Positions 34,301-47,180 of a stretch of 64,000 nt of DNA are shown here, piece after piece. The notes under the pieces are model-generated. The model was given only the letters and a program-made list of their open reading frames with translations, searched no databases and had not been told where the DNA came from. The translations under genes were made by a program, and so were the position numbers. Source of the stretch: Diadema setosum (lineage: Eukaryota > Echinodermata > Echinoidea > Diadematoida > Diadematidae); contig CM067070.1 of the NCBI GenBank assembly GCA_033980235.1, forward strand, positions 29,650,627 through 29,714,626, in the 5' to 3' direction. The first letter of the stretch is position 1. Each line of letters opens with the position of its first letter.

Positions 34301-35562
34301 AAAATATGGTGGTGATGGGGTATGTTTTTCTTGAGTTATTGCAAAGAAGGTTGCAGAAAGAAAGAAATATTTCAATACATCGAAGATATGCTTTAATTTC
34401 AACCAAGTTTTTGGACGTGATGCCGACTCCGTATGAAAAAACGAAGGGCACATAGCAATAGCCCAAAGTCTCAGCTACAACATACTAAAATTTGGGAGAA
34501 ATTCACCAAAGCATAAGTGAGCTAGTGCTCGATAAAGATAGTCATGTCAGTTTTCATTTCCAGAAAAACTGCACTCCCATAGAGATTACACGTAAACTGG
34601 TCAAATTTGACAATGTTACTTTCAATCCCTTTTTACGAGGTGATGCCGTCATCCAATCAAAATGTTGTTATTATATGAATGCAAGAACATTTAATAAGCT
34701 ACAACATATTGAAATTTGGATGAAAATCAACAAAAGAATAAGTGAGATACGCTTGAGTGAACTTGAAATTTGATGATGTCATTTTGAAAATTTACTTTTT
34801 TTTACTTTATTAAGAAATTCGATATCTTGTAATCAGTTTTTCAGCATTGCCAACCCATGAAATGACATGTTCAACTCATCAGCTTTCAAAATATGTCAAA
34901 AAAATGGGGGGTCACCGTCCATCCTGACGAGTAAAATCGGATTGAAAATTGGCGGTTTTTTGGCATAGTTGCACTGTATATCGCCATTGACGCGCGCGCG
35001 GAATTTCGACTTTGACGGGCTCGTATGACGTCATATTGAGTCGGATTGACTTGAAACTTGGTAGAAATATTCCTTGACATTTCAGGCATCCGATAAGTGT
35101 GAAAAAGCGGGACATTTCTATTGCACATGAGCTGTGCGTGCGTATATGTGCGCGCGCGTACGCGTCCGTCCAATTTTTTCAATTTTTCAGAAAATGCTCC
35201 AAATGGTCTGAAACGTATGCAAAAAAATTTTGAGCTCGATCTGAGCATACAAATATTTCAACGCGCGCGTACGCGCGCGTTTTAAGATAAATATGAATTC
35301 TGAGAATATGAGTAAATTCGCATAACTTGAAATGTATTTGACGTAAAGTTCATTGCAAAATTCTATTCCATTAATATGATATGAATGAAAATGTGTTTTC
35401 ATATAATGACGTCATAGTGACGTCACGGTCGACTGATCACTATGATTTTATAAAATTTGTCGTCTTTGGGACATGATACATATATGGTATAAATTTGAAA
35501 TTGATAGGAAGAGCACTTTCTGAGCTAATCGATACACAACTTTTGAGGAGAAATAAAGAAGA
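31341..35562 (+). repeat. R-family units, composite, with an internal deletion junction
   Basis: A 3' hairpin (31,503-31,530) is followed within a few bases by a new 5' hairpin (31,545-31,566), a clear head-to-tail junction. At about 33,398 the order jumps from a GTGCGTGCGTG tract straight to TGGATTCTCATTTAG, an internal deletion or recombination joint. The block ends with the CRE-like pair near 35,407. Confidence 0.85.
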
Positions 35563-37316
35563 ACTAGAACCGGAATTTGTCAACACTGACAAATTAGGTG
35601 ATCCGATTTCTTTTTTAAATCACTGATTCGAGTCCTGATAGTGTAAAGTCTCAGCTACAACATGTTAAAATCTGAAAGAAATTCACCGAAGCATAAGTAA
35701 GATAGTGCTCGATGAAGAGAGTCATGTCAATTTTCACATCTAAAAAATTCCCTCCCATAGAGATAACACGTCATAACGAAGATAGAAAAAGAAGTACTTA
35801 TGACCTCTGACCCCACTTTGCACAGACAAGATGGCATCTGAGCAAAATGTGATTATTTGAAGAAATTATCCCTGTTTCATGGTCTTTACGTGTGCAAAAT
35901 ATGGGAAAGATAGGACTTGTATTCACCAAGATACAGGATGAAACATCTATGACATTTGACCCTAATTTACATACCCAAGATGGCGTCTGATCAAGTAGTT
36001 GTTATTTTGTAAAATAATGTTCGTGACATAAACTAAACGTATGCAAAATATGGTGGTGATAGGGTATGTTTTTCTTGAGTTATTGCAAAGAAAGTTGCAG
36101 AAAGGAAGAAATATTTCAATACATCGAAGATAAGCTTTAATTTCAACCAAGTTTTTGGATGTGATGCCGACTCCGTATGAAAATACAAAGGGCACACTTA
36201 CGATAGCCCAAAGTCTCAGCTACAACATACTAAAATATGGGAGAAATTCACCGAAGCATAAGTGAACTAGTGCTCGATAAAGATAGTCATGTCAGTTTTC
36301 ATTTCCAGAAAAACTGCACTCCCATAGAGATAACACGTAAACTGGTCAAATTTGACAATGTTACGTTTAATCCATTTTTGGAGGTGATGCCGACATCCAA
36401 TCAAAATGTTGTTACTATATGACTGAAAGACCATTTAATAAGCTACAACATATTGAAATTTGGACGAAAATCAACAAAAGAATAGTGTGATACGCTTGAG
36501 TGAACTTAAAATTTGATGACGTCATTTTGAAAATTTGCTTTTTTTATTTTATTAAGAAATTTGATATCTTTTCATCATTTTTCCAGCATTGCCAACCCAT
36601 GAAATAACATGTAAAACTCATCAGCTTTTAGAATATGTAAAGAAAATGGGGGGTCACCGTCCATCCTGACGAGTAAATTCGGATTTAAAATTGGCGGTTT
36701 TTTGGCATTGTTGCAATGTATATCGCCATTGACGCGCGCGCGGAATTTCAACTTTGACGGGCCCGTATGACGTCATATTGAGTCGGATTGACTTGAAACT
36801 TGGTAGAAATATTACTTGACATTTCAGGCATCCGATAAACGTAAAAAAACGGGAAATTTCAGTTGCATATGAGCTCTGCGTGCGTATATGTGCGAGCGCG
36901 TACGCGTCCGTCCGATTTTTTCAATTTTTCAAAAAATGCTCCAAATGGTCTGAAACGTGTGCAAAAAAAATTTGAGCTCGATTTGAGCATACAAATGTTT
37001 CTACGCGCGCGTACGCGCGCGTTTTAAGAGAAAATATGAATTTTGACAATATGAGTAGAATGCGCATAACTTGAAATATATGTGACGTAAATTTCATTGA
37101 AAAATTCCATTCCATTGATGAGATATGCTTGAGAATGTGTTTTCATATAATGACGTCATAGTGACGTCACGGTCGACTGATCACTATGATTTTATTAGAC
37201 CCGTCGTCTTTGGGACATGATACATATATGGTATAAGTTTGAAATTGATAGGAAGAACACTTTCTGAGCTAATCGATACACAAATTTTGTCCAGAAATAA
37301 AGAAAGAAGAAGAAGA
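35563..37316 (+). repeat. R-family unit, plus orientation
   Basis: 5' hairpin at 35,574-35,597, GC tracts at 36,735, 36,885 and 37,000, and the CRE-like pair near 37,152. It ends in AAAGAAAGAAGAAGAA leading into the hairpin array. Confidence 0.85.
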
Positions 37317-37577
37317 ACACCCAACAAAGAATCCGTACAGATACAGAAGGTGATCCGAGAGGATACTCGGATCACCTAAAAAGAAGAACACCCAAAGAAT
37401 CCGTACAGATACAGAAGGTGATCCGAGAGGATACTCGGATCACCTAAGAAGAACACCCAAAGAATCCGTACAGATACAGAAGGTGATCCGAGAGGATACT
37501 CGTATCACCTAAGAAGAACACCCAAAGAATCCGTACAGATACAGAAGGTGATCCGAGAGGATTCTCGGATCACCTAA
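37317..37577 (+). repeat. Four tandem R 3'-end hairpins, ~65-bp period
   Basis: Each unit reads AAGAACACCCAAAGAATCCG, then a spacer, then the 12-bp stem GGTGATCCGAGA...CTCGGATCACC. Unit 3 carries CTCGTATC and unit 4 has loop GGATTC, so copies are slightly diverged. Only the terminal segment of R is amplified here. Confidence 0.9.
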
Positions 37578-37812
37578 TTAGATTTGGCGTCTTTGGGACA
37601 CGATACATACATGGTATAAGTTTGAACTTGACAGGCATAGCACTTTCTGAGCTAACCTCTGCACAACTTTTGGGGAGAAATAAAGAAAAAGAAAAAAAAG
37701 AAGACAGAATCCGTACAGATACAGAAGGTGATCCGAGAGGATACTCGGATCACCTAAAGAAAGAATCCGTACAAAAACAGAAGGTGATCCGAGAGGATAC
37801 TCGGATCACCTA
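37578..37812 (+). repeat. Two further R 3' ends
   Basis: The R tail (GGTATAAGTTTGAACTTGACAG) is followed by two hairpin units at about 37,727-37,756 and 37,783-37,812. The orientation switches to minus immediately after. Confidence 0.85.
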
Positions 37813-39307
37813 ATAACAACTACTTGATCAGACGTCATCTTGGGTATGTAAATTAGGGTCAAAGGTCATAAATGTATCATCCTGTATCTTGGTGAATACA
37901 TGTCCTATCTTTCCCATATTTTGCACACGTAAAGACCATGTTACAAGGATCATTTCACAAAATAACCACTTTTTGCTCAGGTGCCATCTTGTCTGTGCAA
38001 ATTGGGGTCAAAGGTCAAATATACTTCATTCTGTATCTTCGTTAGTGTATACGGAATTGTGTACCATAGATGGCAGGTCTGACTCCCTTTTCTAAATGAG
38101 AATCCAAACATCACACGGCCAATGTCCACTAAACACAGATGAAACCGGTATGGTCATGCCTATTGGGATCAGGAGACTCAAATCGTTCATTTACAAACAG
38201 ATCGGATCACCTAATTTGTCAGTGTTGACAAATTCCAAGTCTAGTTCTTCTTTTTCTTCTTTATTTCTCCGCAAAAGTTGTGTATCGATTAGCTCAGAAA
38301 GTGCTCCAAATATCAATTTCAAAATTATACCATATATGTATCGTGTCCCAAAGACGACAAATTTTATAAAATCACAGTGATCAGTCAACCGTGATGTCAC
38401 TATGACGTCATTATATGGAAACACATTCTCATTCATATCTCATTAATGGAATGGACTTTTTCAATGAAATTGACGTCCCATATATTTCAAGTCAATCTGA
38501 TTCTACACATATTTTCAAATTTCATATCTACACTTAAAACGCGCGCGTACGCGCGCGTTGAAATATTTGTATGCTCCAATCGAGCTCAAATTTTTTTTGC
38601 ACATGTTTCAGACAATTTGGAGCATTTTTTGAAAAATTGAAAAAATTTGACGGACGCGTACGCGCGCGCATATACGCACGCACAGCTCATATGCAATAGA
38701 AATTTCCCGTTTTTTTTTACATGGAGCGGATGTCTGAAATGTCAAGGAATATTTCTACTAAGTTTCAAGTCAATCCGACTCAATATGACATCATACGGGC
38801 TCGTCAAAGTTGAAATTCCGCGCGCGTGTCCATGGCGATATACAGAGCAACTATCAAAAAAAAAAAAAAAAAAATCTAATTTTAAATCGGATTTTACTCA
38901 TCAGGATGGACGGTGACTCCCCATTTTATTGACATATTCTGAAAGCTGATGAGTTGTACATGTCATTTCATGGGCTATGCTGACAAAATGATTGAAAGAT
39001 ATCAAATTCCTTAATAAAGTAAAAAAAAGTAAATTTTCAAAATGACGTCATCAAATTTCAAGTTTACTCGAGCGTATCTCACTTATCCTTTGCCAATTTT
39101 CACCTAAATTTCAATATGTTGTAGCTTATGAAATGCTCTTTCATAAATGTAATTACACAATTTGATTAGATGACGAAATCCCCTCGAAAAAATGGATTAA
39201 AGGTAACCTTGTCAAATTTGACCAGTTTACGTGTAATCTCAATGGGAGTGCAATTTTTATGGAAATGAAAATTGACATGACTATCTTTATCGAGCACTAG
39301 CTCTCTT
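37813..39307 (-). repeat. R-family unit, minus orientation
   Basis: Reverse copies of the GACCTTTGACC block, the 5' hairpin (38,214-38,235) and the body with CRE-like sites near 38,403 and 39,042. Interrupted by K at 39,308. Confidence 0.85.
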
Positions 39308-41756
39308 CTGCCCCCCAAGGAAAAACGCAGTATCTAACATTTTTGGCGATTTTCACTTTTTTGCATAAATATAGTCAGTGGGCAATCCTTCTTCAAATGA
39401 CATATTCAGATTTTTGAAAAAATGTTTAGAAAGCCACTTTTCCGTAACTGCCAAACGCAGTATCTACACTTAACTTGCACTTTCCCCAAGGAAAAACGCA
39501 GTATCTACATGATGAATATTTCCACAAGGAAAAACGCAGTATCTACAAAGCTAGTCTTAATTACCAGACACTGTTATTTATATATGTGAATACTTTGCCG
39601 GTTGTTCGGCAATTTGAACGTAAATTACTTTCGTTAGATATACTTGCTCAATAATAAGACATAATGTTCAAAATATCTAACCGAAACAATACTGATTAGT
39701 AAATATTTTGATGAGATCTTGATGATAATATAAAACACAGTGTGTGATTAAGACTAACCGAGTGCACATTAAACAATACAACACAACACTGACAGCTTGC
39801 AGCTAGCTGCACTGAGCATGCTGTGCAGCAGTCAGCACAGGGCCCGGCTGGTCAGCATAACAGTGGGAGTGTGTACATGTACTTACTTGGAATAAAACAA
39901 AATGTTGTGGGGAAAATTACTTGTGAGCCTAGCCCTCAAGAAAAATTTATCTGCAGATAATGAGTAAGTTATTCAAAACTATTGCAATATTGAAAGAATA
40001 AAGCTGATTGTTTGTCACACGAAGCGAGGTAAACACAAATGCATGTACCTTGTACATTTGTGTTAAAGCCTACTTCGCTTCGTGTGATAAACGATCAGCT
40101 TTATTCTTTCATATTCTACCTCAATGATGAACATCTTCCGTACTATTTCAATATTAACTTGTTGTGAAGTAACTTTGTTAGGCCTAGACTCTTGTCAAAA
40201 TTCCTCAGGCTCCGAATCCGAAAGTTTCGTCGAAAGACAATAGATCTATTTGTGTTGTATCGGATAAACGTCAGGTTATGTAACATGTTACACCCTCCCT
40301 GTAGATCTAAGTCTAAGTCTTAGACTTGTGTAGACAGTAACGTTTGAGTCTTGCGTCTCTTTTCTAACGCTAGACTTAACGTTAATCAGAACTTTCAGGG
40401 TCCGTATTCCGAAAGTCTAAAGAAAGATCTAGTGTAGGACTAGAATAGGCCTACTCTAGGGCAGGCCTGTAGTAAGAAGTCTAAAACTAACGGTTAAAAC
40501 TTAACCACTTTTTAGAATCCTAAGTCTAGTGAAGTGTCAATGTTCAATTATCTACTCCTTACCATACTGTCTTAAAATTACATAGTTGACAATAGATTAT
40601 GTGAAAAATAGGTACCCACGGTAAATGGAAAAAATAGAGACAGCTAAGAATAAGTTGTATTTTAATTCTTATCGGATCTAGACAGTGTCTAGACCCTAGT
40701 GAGACTGGGTGGCGTAAAATGCATGCATGATCCCATGCTGCATGCTATAACTTACAAGTAAAAAAAAGTTAGGCTACATTACAAATTTACATGACATAAT
40801 AAACTTAGGTTCAATCCAGAAGGAGTAGGCATGGAGAGCGGATGTCACTTCATTCTAGACCGGTTCTAGATGTATTTTTTTTTTCTAATTAAAGAGTCCT
40901 GGCTCGTGTAGGGCTTAGACTAAACCTTCTATAGTTCTAAAGTTAGGGTATTTTTTTTTTCTGTGAGTATTGTGCATGTATAGCCTGAGGCGGTAGACTC
41001 GTGTAGCCTGCTACGTATCCAGCCTAGAATAAACGATATAAAAACTAGACCTAGTCTAGATCGATCTAGGTCCAGACATCCGATTTAGATTTATTTTGGT
41101 CTAGACAGCTTGTAGCCTAGATTGTACAGATCTAGATCTAGTATTCTAGATGCTAGTTAGCGGCTAGGCCATGTAGCATCACATTACAGCCCTGGCAAGC
41201 TTCATATTCAACACGTAACGTTACAGCAAGAGATCGGTCTGGGAATGTAAGCAAAACGTTCCAAGAACGATCAGTTATCTTATGAAGCCTGCTCTGTAAT
41301 CAGGGCATAAATGGGGGGGGGGGGGAGGATGCATCCCCCAGGGCCAGAGGTTGACGATGGTGCATCTATTCATGAATACTTGAACAATGATGTATACATG
41401 CATACATAATTACGGCAGAAGATTAATCCTAGTCATTCCGCTGTAGATACTGCGTTTTTCCTTGGGGAAATTCGTTCCATTGTAGATACTGCGTTTTTCC
41501 TTGGGGAAATCGGTCAATTGCGTGGGGTTTCCCCAAAGTATCTACATTTTCATCAATAACTTAAAAACAAAACAAAAACACAAAATGATATTTTCCAGGA
41601 AAATTGGTAGCTAGATAGACTAAAATTCCACAATGAAGGAATTTTTCAAAAGAGTATATTTTCCAGGGGCTTTGGCAAAAATATAAAATGGTGAATATCT
41701 CGGTTGTTTAGAAATGGAGCTGGATGTAGATACTGCGTTTTTCCTTGGGGGGGCAG
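39308..41756. mobile_element. K: 2.45 kb transposon with reiterated terminal motif
   Basis: Ends CTGCCCCCCAAGGAAAAACG and complement, inserted in a minus-strand R unit. The R consensus has CTCACTTATGC where the flanks read CTCTCTT and ACTTATGC, suggesting a 4-bp ACTT duplication with one mutated copy. The motif AAGGAAAAACGCAGTATCTA recurs near the left end (39,317; 39,488; 39,526; degenerate 39,451) and, inverted, near the right end (41,443; 41,482; 41,725). The interior is AT-rich with many TCTAGA/TAGGCCT words and no coding motif. Confidence 0.8.
39992..40110. repeat. ~50-bp imperfect inverted repeat inside K
   Basis: Left arm GAAAGAATAAAGCTGATTG...CACAAATG and right arm CATTTGTG...CAGCTTTATTCTTTC pair with a few mismatches round a ~13-base loop. 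Could be a tiny foldback element nested in K or a structured RNA. Confidence 0.75.
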
Positions 41757-43805
41757 ACTTATGCTTCGGTGAATTTCTCTAAGATTTTGATATGTTGTAG
41801 CTGAGACGTAGGGCTATCTTAAATGTGCCATTCATTTTTTCATACGTTGTCGGGATCACGTGAAAAAATTGAAAATTGAAAAAATTGAAATTAAAGCTTA
41901 TCTTCGATGTATTGAAATATTTCTTTCTTTCTGCAACTTTCTGTGCAATAACTTGAGAAAAACATACCCTATCACCACCATATTTTGCGTATGTTTAGTT
42001 CATGTCACGAACATTATTTCACAAAATAACAACTACTTCATCAGACGCCATCTTGGGTATGTAAATTATGGTCAAAGGAAATAAATGTTTCATCCTGTAT
42101 CTTGGTAAATATATGTCCTTTCTTTCTCACATTTCGCACACGTAAAGACCATGTTACAAGGATCATTTCACAAAATAACCACTAATTGCTCAGATGCCAT
42201 CTTGGGTGTGCAAAGTGGGGTCAAAGGTCATATGTACTTCTTTCTCAATCTTCGCTATTACGTGTTATCTCTATGGGAGGGAGTTTTTCTAGATGTGAAA
42301 ATTGACATGACCATCTTTATCAAGCACTATCTCACTTATGGTTCAGTGAATTTCTCCTAGATTTTAATATGTTGTAGCTGAAATTTTGTGCTATCATATA
42401 AGTGCCCTTGTTTTTTCACACGATGTCGGTATCACGTCAAAATACTTGGTTGAAATTAAAGCTCATCAACGATGTATTGAAATATGTGACCCGCTACAAC
42501 AAAATGATCCTAAAGTCGGGCGAGGTCGATTATTTGAAAATTGCATGACACAATTCCCTAATCTTTCTGCTTGAAATTGATATATAACACATCTTATAAA
42601 AATAATCGGCTGCGGAGATATCGATGTTTAAAAGAGAGCATGTCAAGACGTCTGGGAAATCACTGTTTCGAGAAAAGCGCCCTAAAAGTTCTCCTTGCGA
42701 CGCAATCACAATCAAGAGACAGGCAAGTCAGTATTCACCTCCGGACAATAGAAGTTAAGCCCTAGCAACCCCCGAAATGCTCATTCAAACACAGCGTCGG
42801 CGGTCTCCTCACCGACCAATCAGCGACCAGGATGTCAGGAGAAGCGGCTAGGCATAGTGCAACCCGCCCGCACGCACCAGTCGACTGGGCAGTGTGCGAG
42901 CTTCACGCTTCGGTTAGCGGCAAGCAGCAAACTGACCAATGAGATCACTCTGGTCGTTGTTAGGGGCGGAGCCTATGTGTGGCGCTCAATCCAAATGTTC
43001 GAACCAGTTTCTGCTTCGTTGAAACGCCAAAAAAACATGGCCCAGAAAAACGCTATTTGTTGGTCTTTCCTGTCATCATTTTGCTTCAAAATTTCGACAT
43101 ATGATAGAAGACATGTCAGACTCTAATGATATGTCAAATTCAGAAAATCGTAAGTTTCGACCAATTTTGATGCTCTAACTTCAAACTCGATTTTCACGGC
43201 TTCGACCGTGCGCGACTTTAGGACCATTTTGTTGTAGCGGGTCACATATTTCTTTCTTTGCGCAACTTTCTTTGCAAAAACTCAAGAAAAACATGCTCTA
43301 TCACCACCATATTTTGCACATGTTTAGTTCATGTCACCTACATTATTTCATAAAATAACGACTTCTTGATCAGACACCATCTTGGGTATGTAAATAAGGG
43401 TCAAAGGTCATAACTGTTTCATCTTGTATCTTGGTGAATACCTGTCCTATCTTTCCCATATTTTGCACACTTATAGGCGATGTCGCAAGAATCATTTCAC
43501 AAATTAACCACTTTTTCCTCAGGTGCCATCTTGGGAGTGTAAAGGTGGGTCAAAGGTCATATGTATTTTTTGCTGTATCTTCGTTATCTAGTGTATACAG
43601 AATTTAGTACCAAGGATGGCAGATATGACTCCTTTTTCTAAATGAGAATCCAAACATCACACGGCCAATGTCTCTAAACACAGATGAAACCTGTATGTTC
43701 ATGCGTATTGCGATAAGGACTCGAATCATTGATAAACAAAACAAAACAAAAAAATCGGATCACCTTAATTTGTCAGTAATGACAACTTACAATCTCTAGT
43801 TTTTT
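41757..43805 (-). repeat. R-family unit, minus orientation (right edge of array)
   Basis: Continues the R unit interrupted by K and contains M3. The last R landmark is the AATTTGTCA-type hairpin near 43,770-43,795, where the array stops. Confidence 0.8.
42486..43245 (-). mobile_element. M3: inverted-repeat transposon of M family
   Basis: GTGACCCGCTACAACAAAA ends with ATAT on both sides. The empty site in a sister R segment near 41,917 has GAAATATTTCTTTC, confirming the 4-bp duplication. It is reversed relative to M1 and clearly diverged, so this is an independent and older insertion. Confidence 0.85.
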
Positions 43806-45005
43806 TCTGCACCGGTCCATAGAATGCTCTATAGTGATGTGCTCCGTATGTATTACGTAACCTCTTTTACGGACCCCAATGGTTTTATGGTTGTTGGGAA
43901 TCGAATGTGCAAGTTCTCATGTACTTGTTACGAACATGTATTACAGAATTTAAACTTCGACAATGACATGCGCTGCAATAAAGCGAGAAAAAAAAAAGAC
44001 ATACGGCATATTTTTTTTTCTCTCTCTCTGTCATACGCTTAGAATTCACAAGGAAAAATTATGATGTTCAGTATTTGATGTTTGCAGCATTTCAAAGAGG
44101 CAGTCAAAATAAGATTACATCCCATATTACGACGATACCGACAATGGTGATAACGACTGTTTAGTCTTTTTTGGTTCTAGTTTTCTATGAATCCTTCATA
44201 AAATGCTAATTTTCGGCTATACTCGATCTGTACGTTTAGAAGTCTGGGTTTTCAGTCCATCTCTTTCGGAAGTTCACAAGTCAAATGATTTCGCGATCAT
44301 TGAGTTACAATGGTTTTAGCAAAACACTACCGTTTTGTAACTAAATCGATTTATAATCAGTCGAATATGGTAACTCATGCCTAAAAAAATAAACTTTTTT
44401 ATTTAAATCATTTTGTAAAGCACTCCAAATTTGCAAAGTGGTGATTCAGTTTTGTGAGAGACGGAGATGTGATAACCCGTCGCTTCAATTGAACACTCTA
44501 CTTTGTTTAGGAGCAAGGAATATCGAGCAATAAAAGCATGAAATGTTCTTGTCCATATCATATATTGATGTGATCAAATGTTTTCATGCTGCAATTGAAG
44601 TGGTTTATGCGTTTATCGTGGCTGCATATTTTTTATAATAATTGCATTATACATCTCTGTATTTAGGTAGACCTACTTGCATTCATTCCTTTAGACTTCG
44701 TGAAATCACATTGCAGATTTTCATATTCATAAACGATTGCAGCAAATGCTCGTTTCCTTTATACCTTATACTTATTGAATGGGAATAGTACTTCATTTTC
44801 TGTCTTTTATCGGGGGATGACTGGTATACACAATAAAACAAATATTGATTTACACTCGTGACATAAAAGAAGATCATTTCAGCAAAATTAACCGTCTCTT
44901 ATGAGAGATCGAAGAATGTCGGGAGAAATGTCGTTATTTCAACAAACATATCGTCTTTTCCTTGTTTTGTGAAGTGATGTAATAATTTTAGACCTTCAAG
45001 CTTGT

Positions 45006-45191
45006 GTGGCATGTGCTCGCCGTTCTCCCATGGTCATGTCGTCTTCTTCTATCAGCTGCCGGGTGGTCAACCTTTTTGTTTCTAATATGAATGAACTTCT
45101 CCGACGAACTCGGAAATGCTCACCTGCGACCCTGTTTGAAAAGACGCTCTCTCACATTGATGCGAATCTGAATTCTCGATGGGCATTCTAA
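45006..45191 (+). CDS. Short exon-like open frame in repeat D copy 2
   Basis: 61 codons ending at TAA 45,189-45,191. The last ~35 residues (MNELLRRTRKCSP, LFEKTLSHIDANLNSRWAF) match the decayed copy at 4.8 kb, while the first part is out of step because of an ~11-base deletion. An acceptor-like TAATTTTAG precedes it at about 44,990. No known family recognised. It is probably a relic of a duplicated exon. Confidence 0.25.
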   Translation: MACARRSPMVMSSSSISCRVVNLFVSNMNELLRRTRKCSPATLFEKTLSHIDANLNSRWAF

Positions 45192-45598
45192 TTTGAATTG
45201 TGCTAATGCTACATTTTTTGAAGTGATAGGACATAGTAAAAGGCAAACGAGGTTGAATGAACATCTTCATGGCGCTATCTTCTTTTCTTTTTTCGTTGGC
45301 GATTTTGAATTACGTAACTACGAAATTGGAAGGCAAACGTACACAAAAAAAAAATGACTGCAAAATCTTTGCTTATAATGTTGTACACTTTTGCCTTTTT
45401 TCTGCCGTTTTGCTCTTCCTTTGTAATACATTTTCTCAATTAGTGCTCCTTCATTTTATCCCATTACATCTCATCACTCTCCTTTCCAGCTATCCACTTT
45501 TTCATTCCCATATACAAACGTGTAGATTGAATATCATCATTGATGGCGATGATCTCTTCTCCAAGATACTCTGCCCATTGCTTGTGTATATGAATAAT

Positions 45599-45602
<4 letters not shown>

Positions 45603-45640
<38 letters not shown>
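45603..45640. repeat. (TA)19 microsatellite
   Basis: Uninterrupted TA run homologous to 5,351-5,380. Confidence 0.95.
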
Positions 45641-45641
<1 letters not shown>

Positions 45642-46395
45642 CGCAGAAAGATATTACCAAAACACAGGTTGTAGGCAAACCTCATCTTGTTTAATTTTAC
45701 ATTACGTTTGCAAAAATCTGTTCAGATTATCTACCGTCCATCAAACAAAATTTAGATGACCAGCCAATTATTCTCTCTTTTTTTTTCTTCTCATCGTATA
45801 GACTCCCCTGTTTCATCTGAAGAGCTCATACATGTTCTGTCAACTGGCTTGAACAGGACCGGTGTTTCGTTCTTATTTTTTTTTTCAATGTAAGAAAAAA
45901 CGATACTCATTTTGATTGGTGATTACTTTTTATAATATATGTCTTGTATCACTGTGTGAAATCTCATTTCACTTAATACATAGTGAATAATATCTTCCCG
46001 ACATTACGTTGAAGTTGTAAGGGAATCGTAAGATCGCACAGAAAAATGGCAGCATCAAACCCCGATAATAAACCCACAAATCCACTCGGTGATCTCTTTT
46101 ATGCATCCCATGAAAACCTATTATAAGTCGCATGGTCGAAATTTGTAGGTAGTCACGATTGGTAATTTCAAGAAGCAAACTTCTTTATACAGACTTCTTC
46201 AGGGGATGGCAGGTATCGCGCAAGCGTGGATTATGCATTTTTAGTCGTTTTAAAGAAAGTTAGAAAGATGCAAAGATTTATTTGAATATTGAACATTCCA
46301 GGGTCTTGTCAACGTTATGGGAATTACTGAAACAGAACCAAGAAACAAACTCAAGTGGACGTTATTAATTACGAAATTCGACTTTGATAAATCAG

Positions 46396-47180
46396 TACCA
46401 CCAATTATACTTGTGATATTACATCGACGTTGACGGTTTGCCTAGTGTTGAAATAAAGCCACGTGCTTCTATTACAGACACGCGAGCTTTGTATTTGGAT
46501 ACAAGTAGCGGGGACAAACAAGATGTTACAGATTTTCAAACGTTGTATACAATGAATAAACTTCCTTTTGTTTCCAAATTCCTTGACTAGCTATGGTAAG
46601 GAATTTTGTGAACAACAGGATGTCAAGAGTGGGTTCGTGAGCTTTTGATATCGCCACTATACGAAATTTACTCGCCGTGTCTTATAGTCGTGTAAATGGA
46701 AATACGCGAGGCTGTACACAATCCTCCGATCGATCGCTTTTCATTGAAAGACTTTGAAGGCTTGTGATCGGCGGATTAGAGTTTCAATAAAAGATTGCCT
46801 CCATGAATCAGTAAATTCAAGACAATATTGTAGTAGGAGTTTGCGACACCCTCGGCATAGCCTGGTGCCCAGTAATAAAAGACGCTATTCATTTGAGTTG
46901 ACGAGGGAACGTAAATTGACGATCGTACAGTACATGAAGTTCAAACCGCGCGCGCGAACCCAGATAGCGAAGGGAAGGGACATTATTATTCATGAGCGGT
47001 CGTTATTCATCCAATCAGAAAGCGGATTCCTACACCGCATACACGGCAATTTGATGATTGGGTAAAGCGGGACCGTAAGTCACACCCCCTTAGTAACCCT
47101 CGGTTCGGGCTCGATTTTGGAAAACCTGTCCGTCTGTGGGGGTGTTCGCTCGCCAACGCAAACCGTCCTAAACGGGTTAA
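46396..47180. other. Unassigned, partly CpG-rich sequence
   Basis: No gene is supported. A CpG-richer patch at about 46,920-47,160 includes CGCGCGCG and a CCAAT box (47,011), as in promoters, but has no TATA box or coding exon nearby. Confidence 0.4.

Larger units (their letters stand above)
43936..46395 (+). repeat. Long repeat D, copy 2 (right flank of the array)
   Basis: Collinear with 3,714-5,845 from ATTTAAACTTCGAC through GATGACTGGTATACACAATA, the exon-like segment, the TA run and GAACCAAGAAACAAACTC. Copy 2 is about 300 bases longer through insertions. Confidence 0.75.

Noticed and set aside
37317..37577. Regular palindromic repeats every ~65 bases, CRISPR-like in look
   Set aside because: The sequences between the palindromes are also repeats of each other, not unique spacers, and the context is eukaryotic repeat DNA.
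42857..43126. 89-codon frame in M3 (and 85-codon frame in M4) as transposase
   Set aside because: Frames differ between M copies, break at indels and show no catalytic motif; they are by-products of CpG-rich interior.
3714..46395. D repeats as the two LTRs of a 42 kb retroelement
   Set aside because: Copies are strongly diverged with different lengths, lack TG...CA ends and enclose non-coding arrays.
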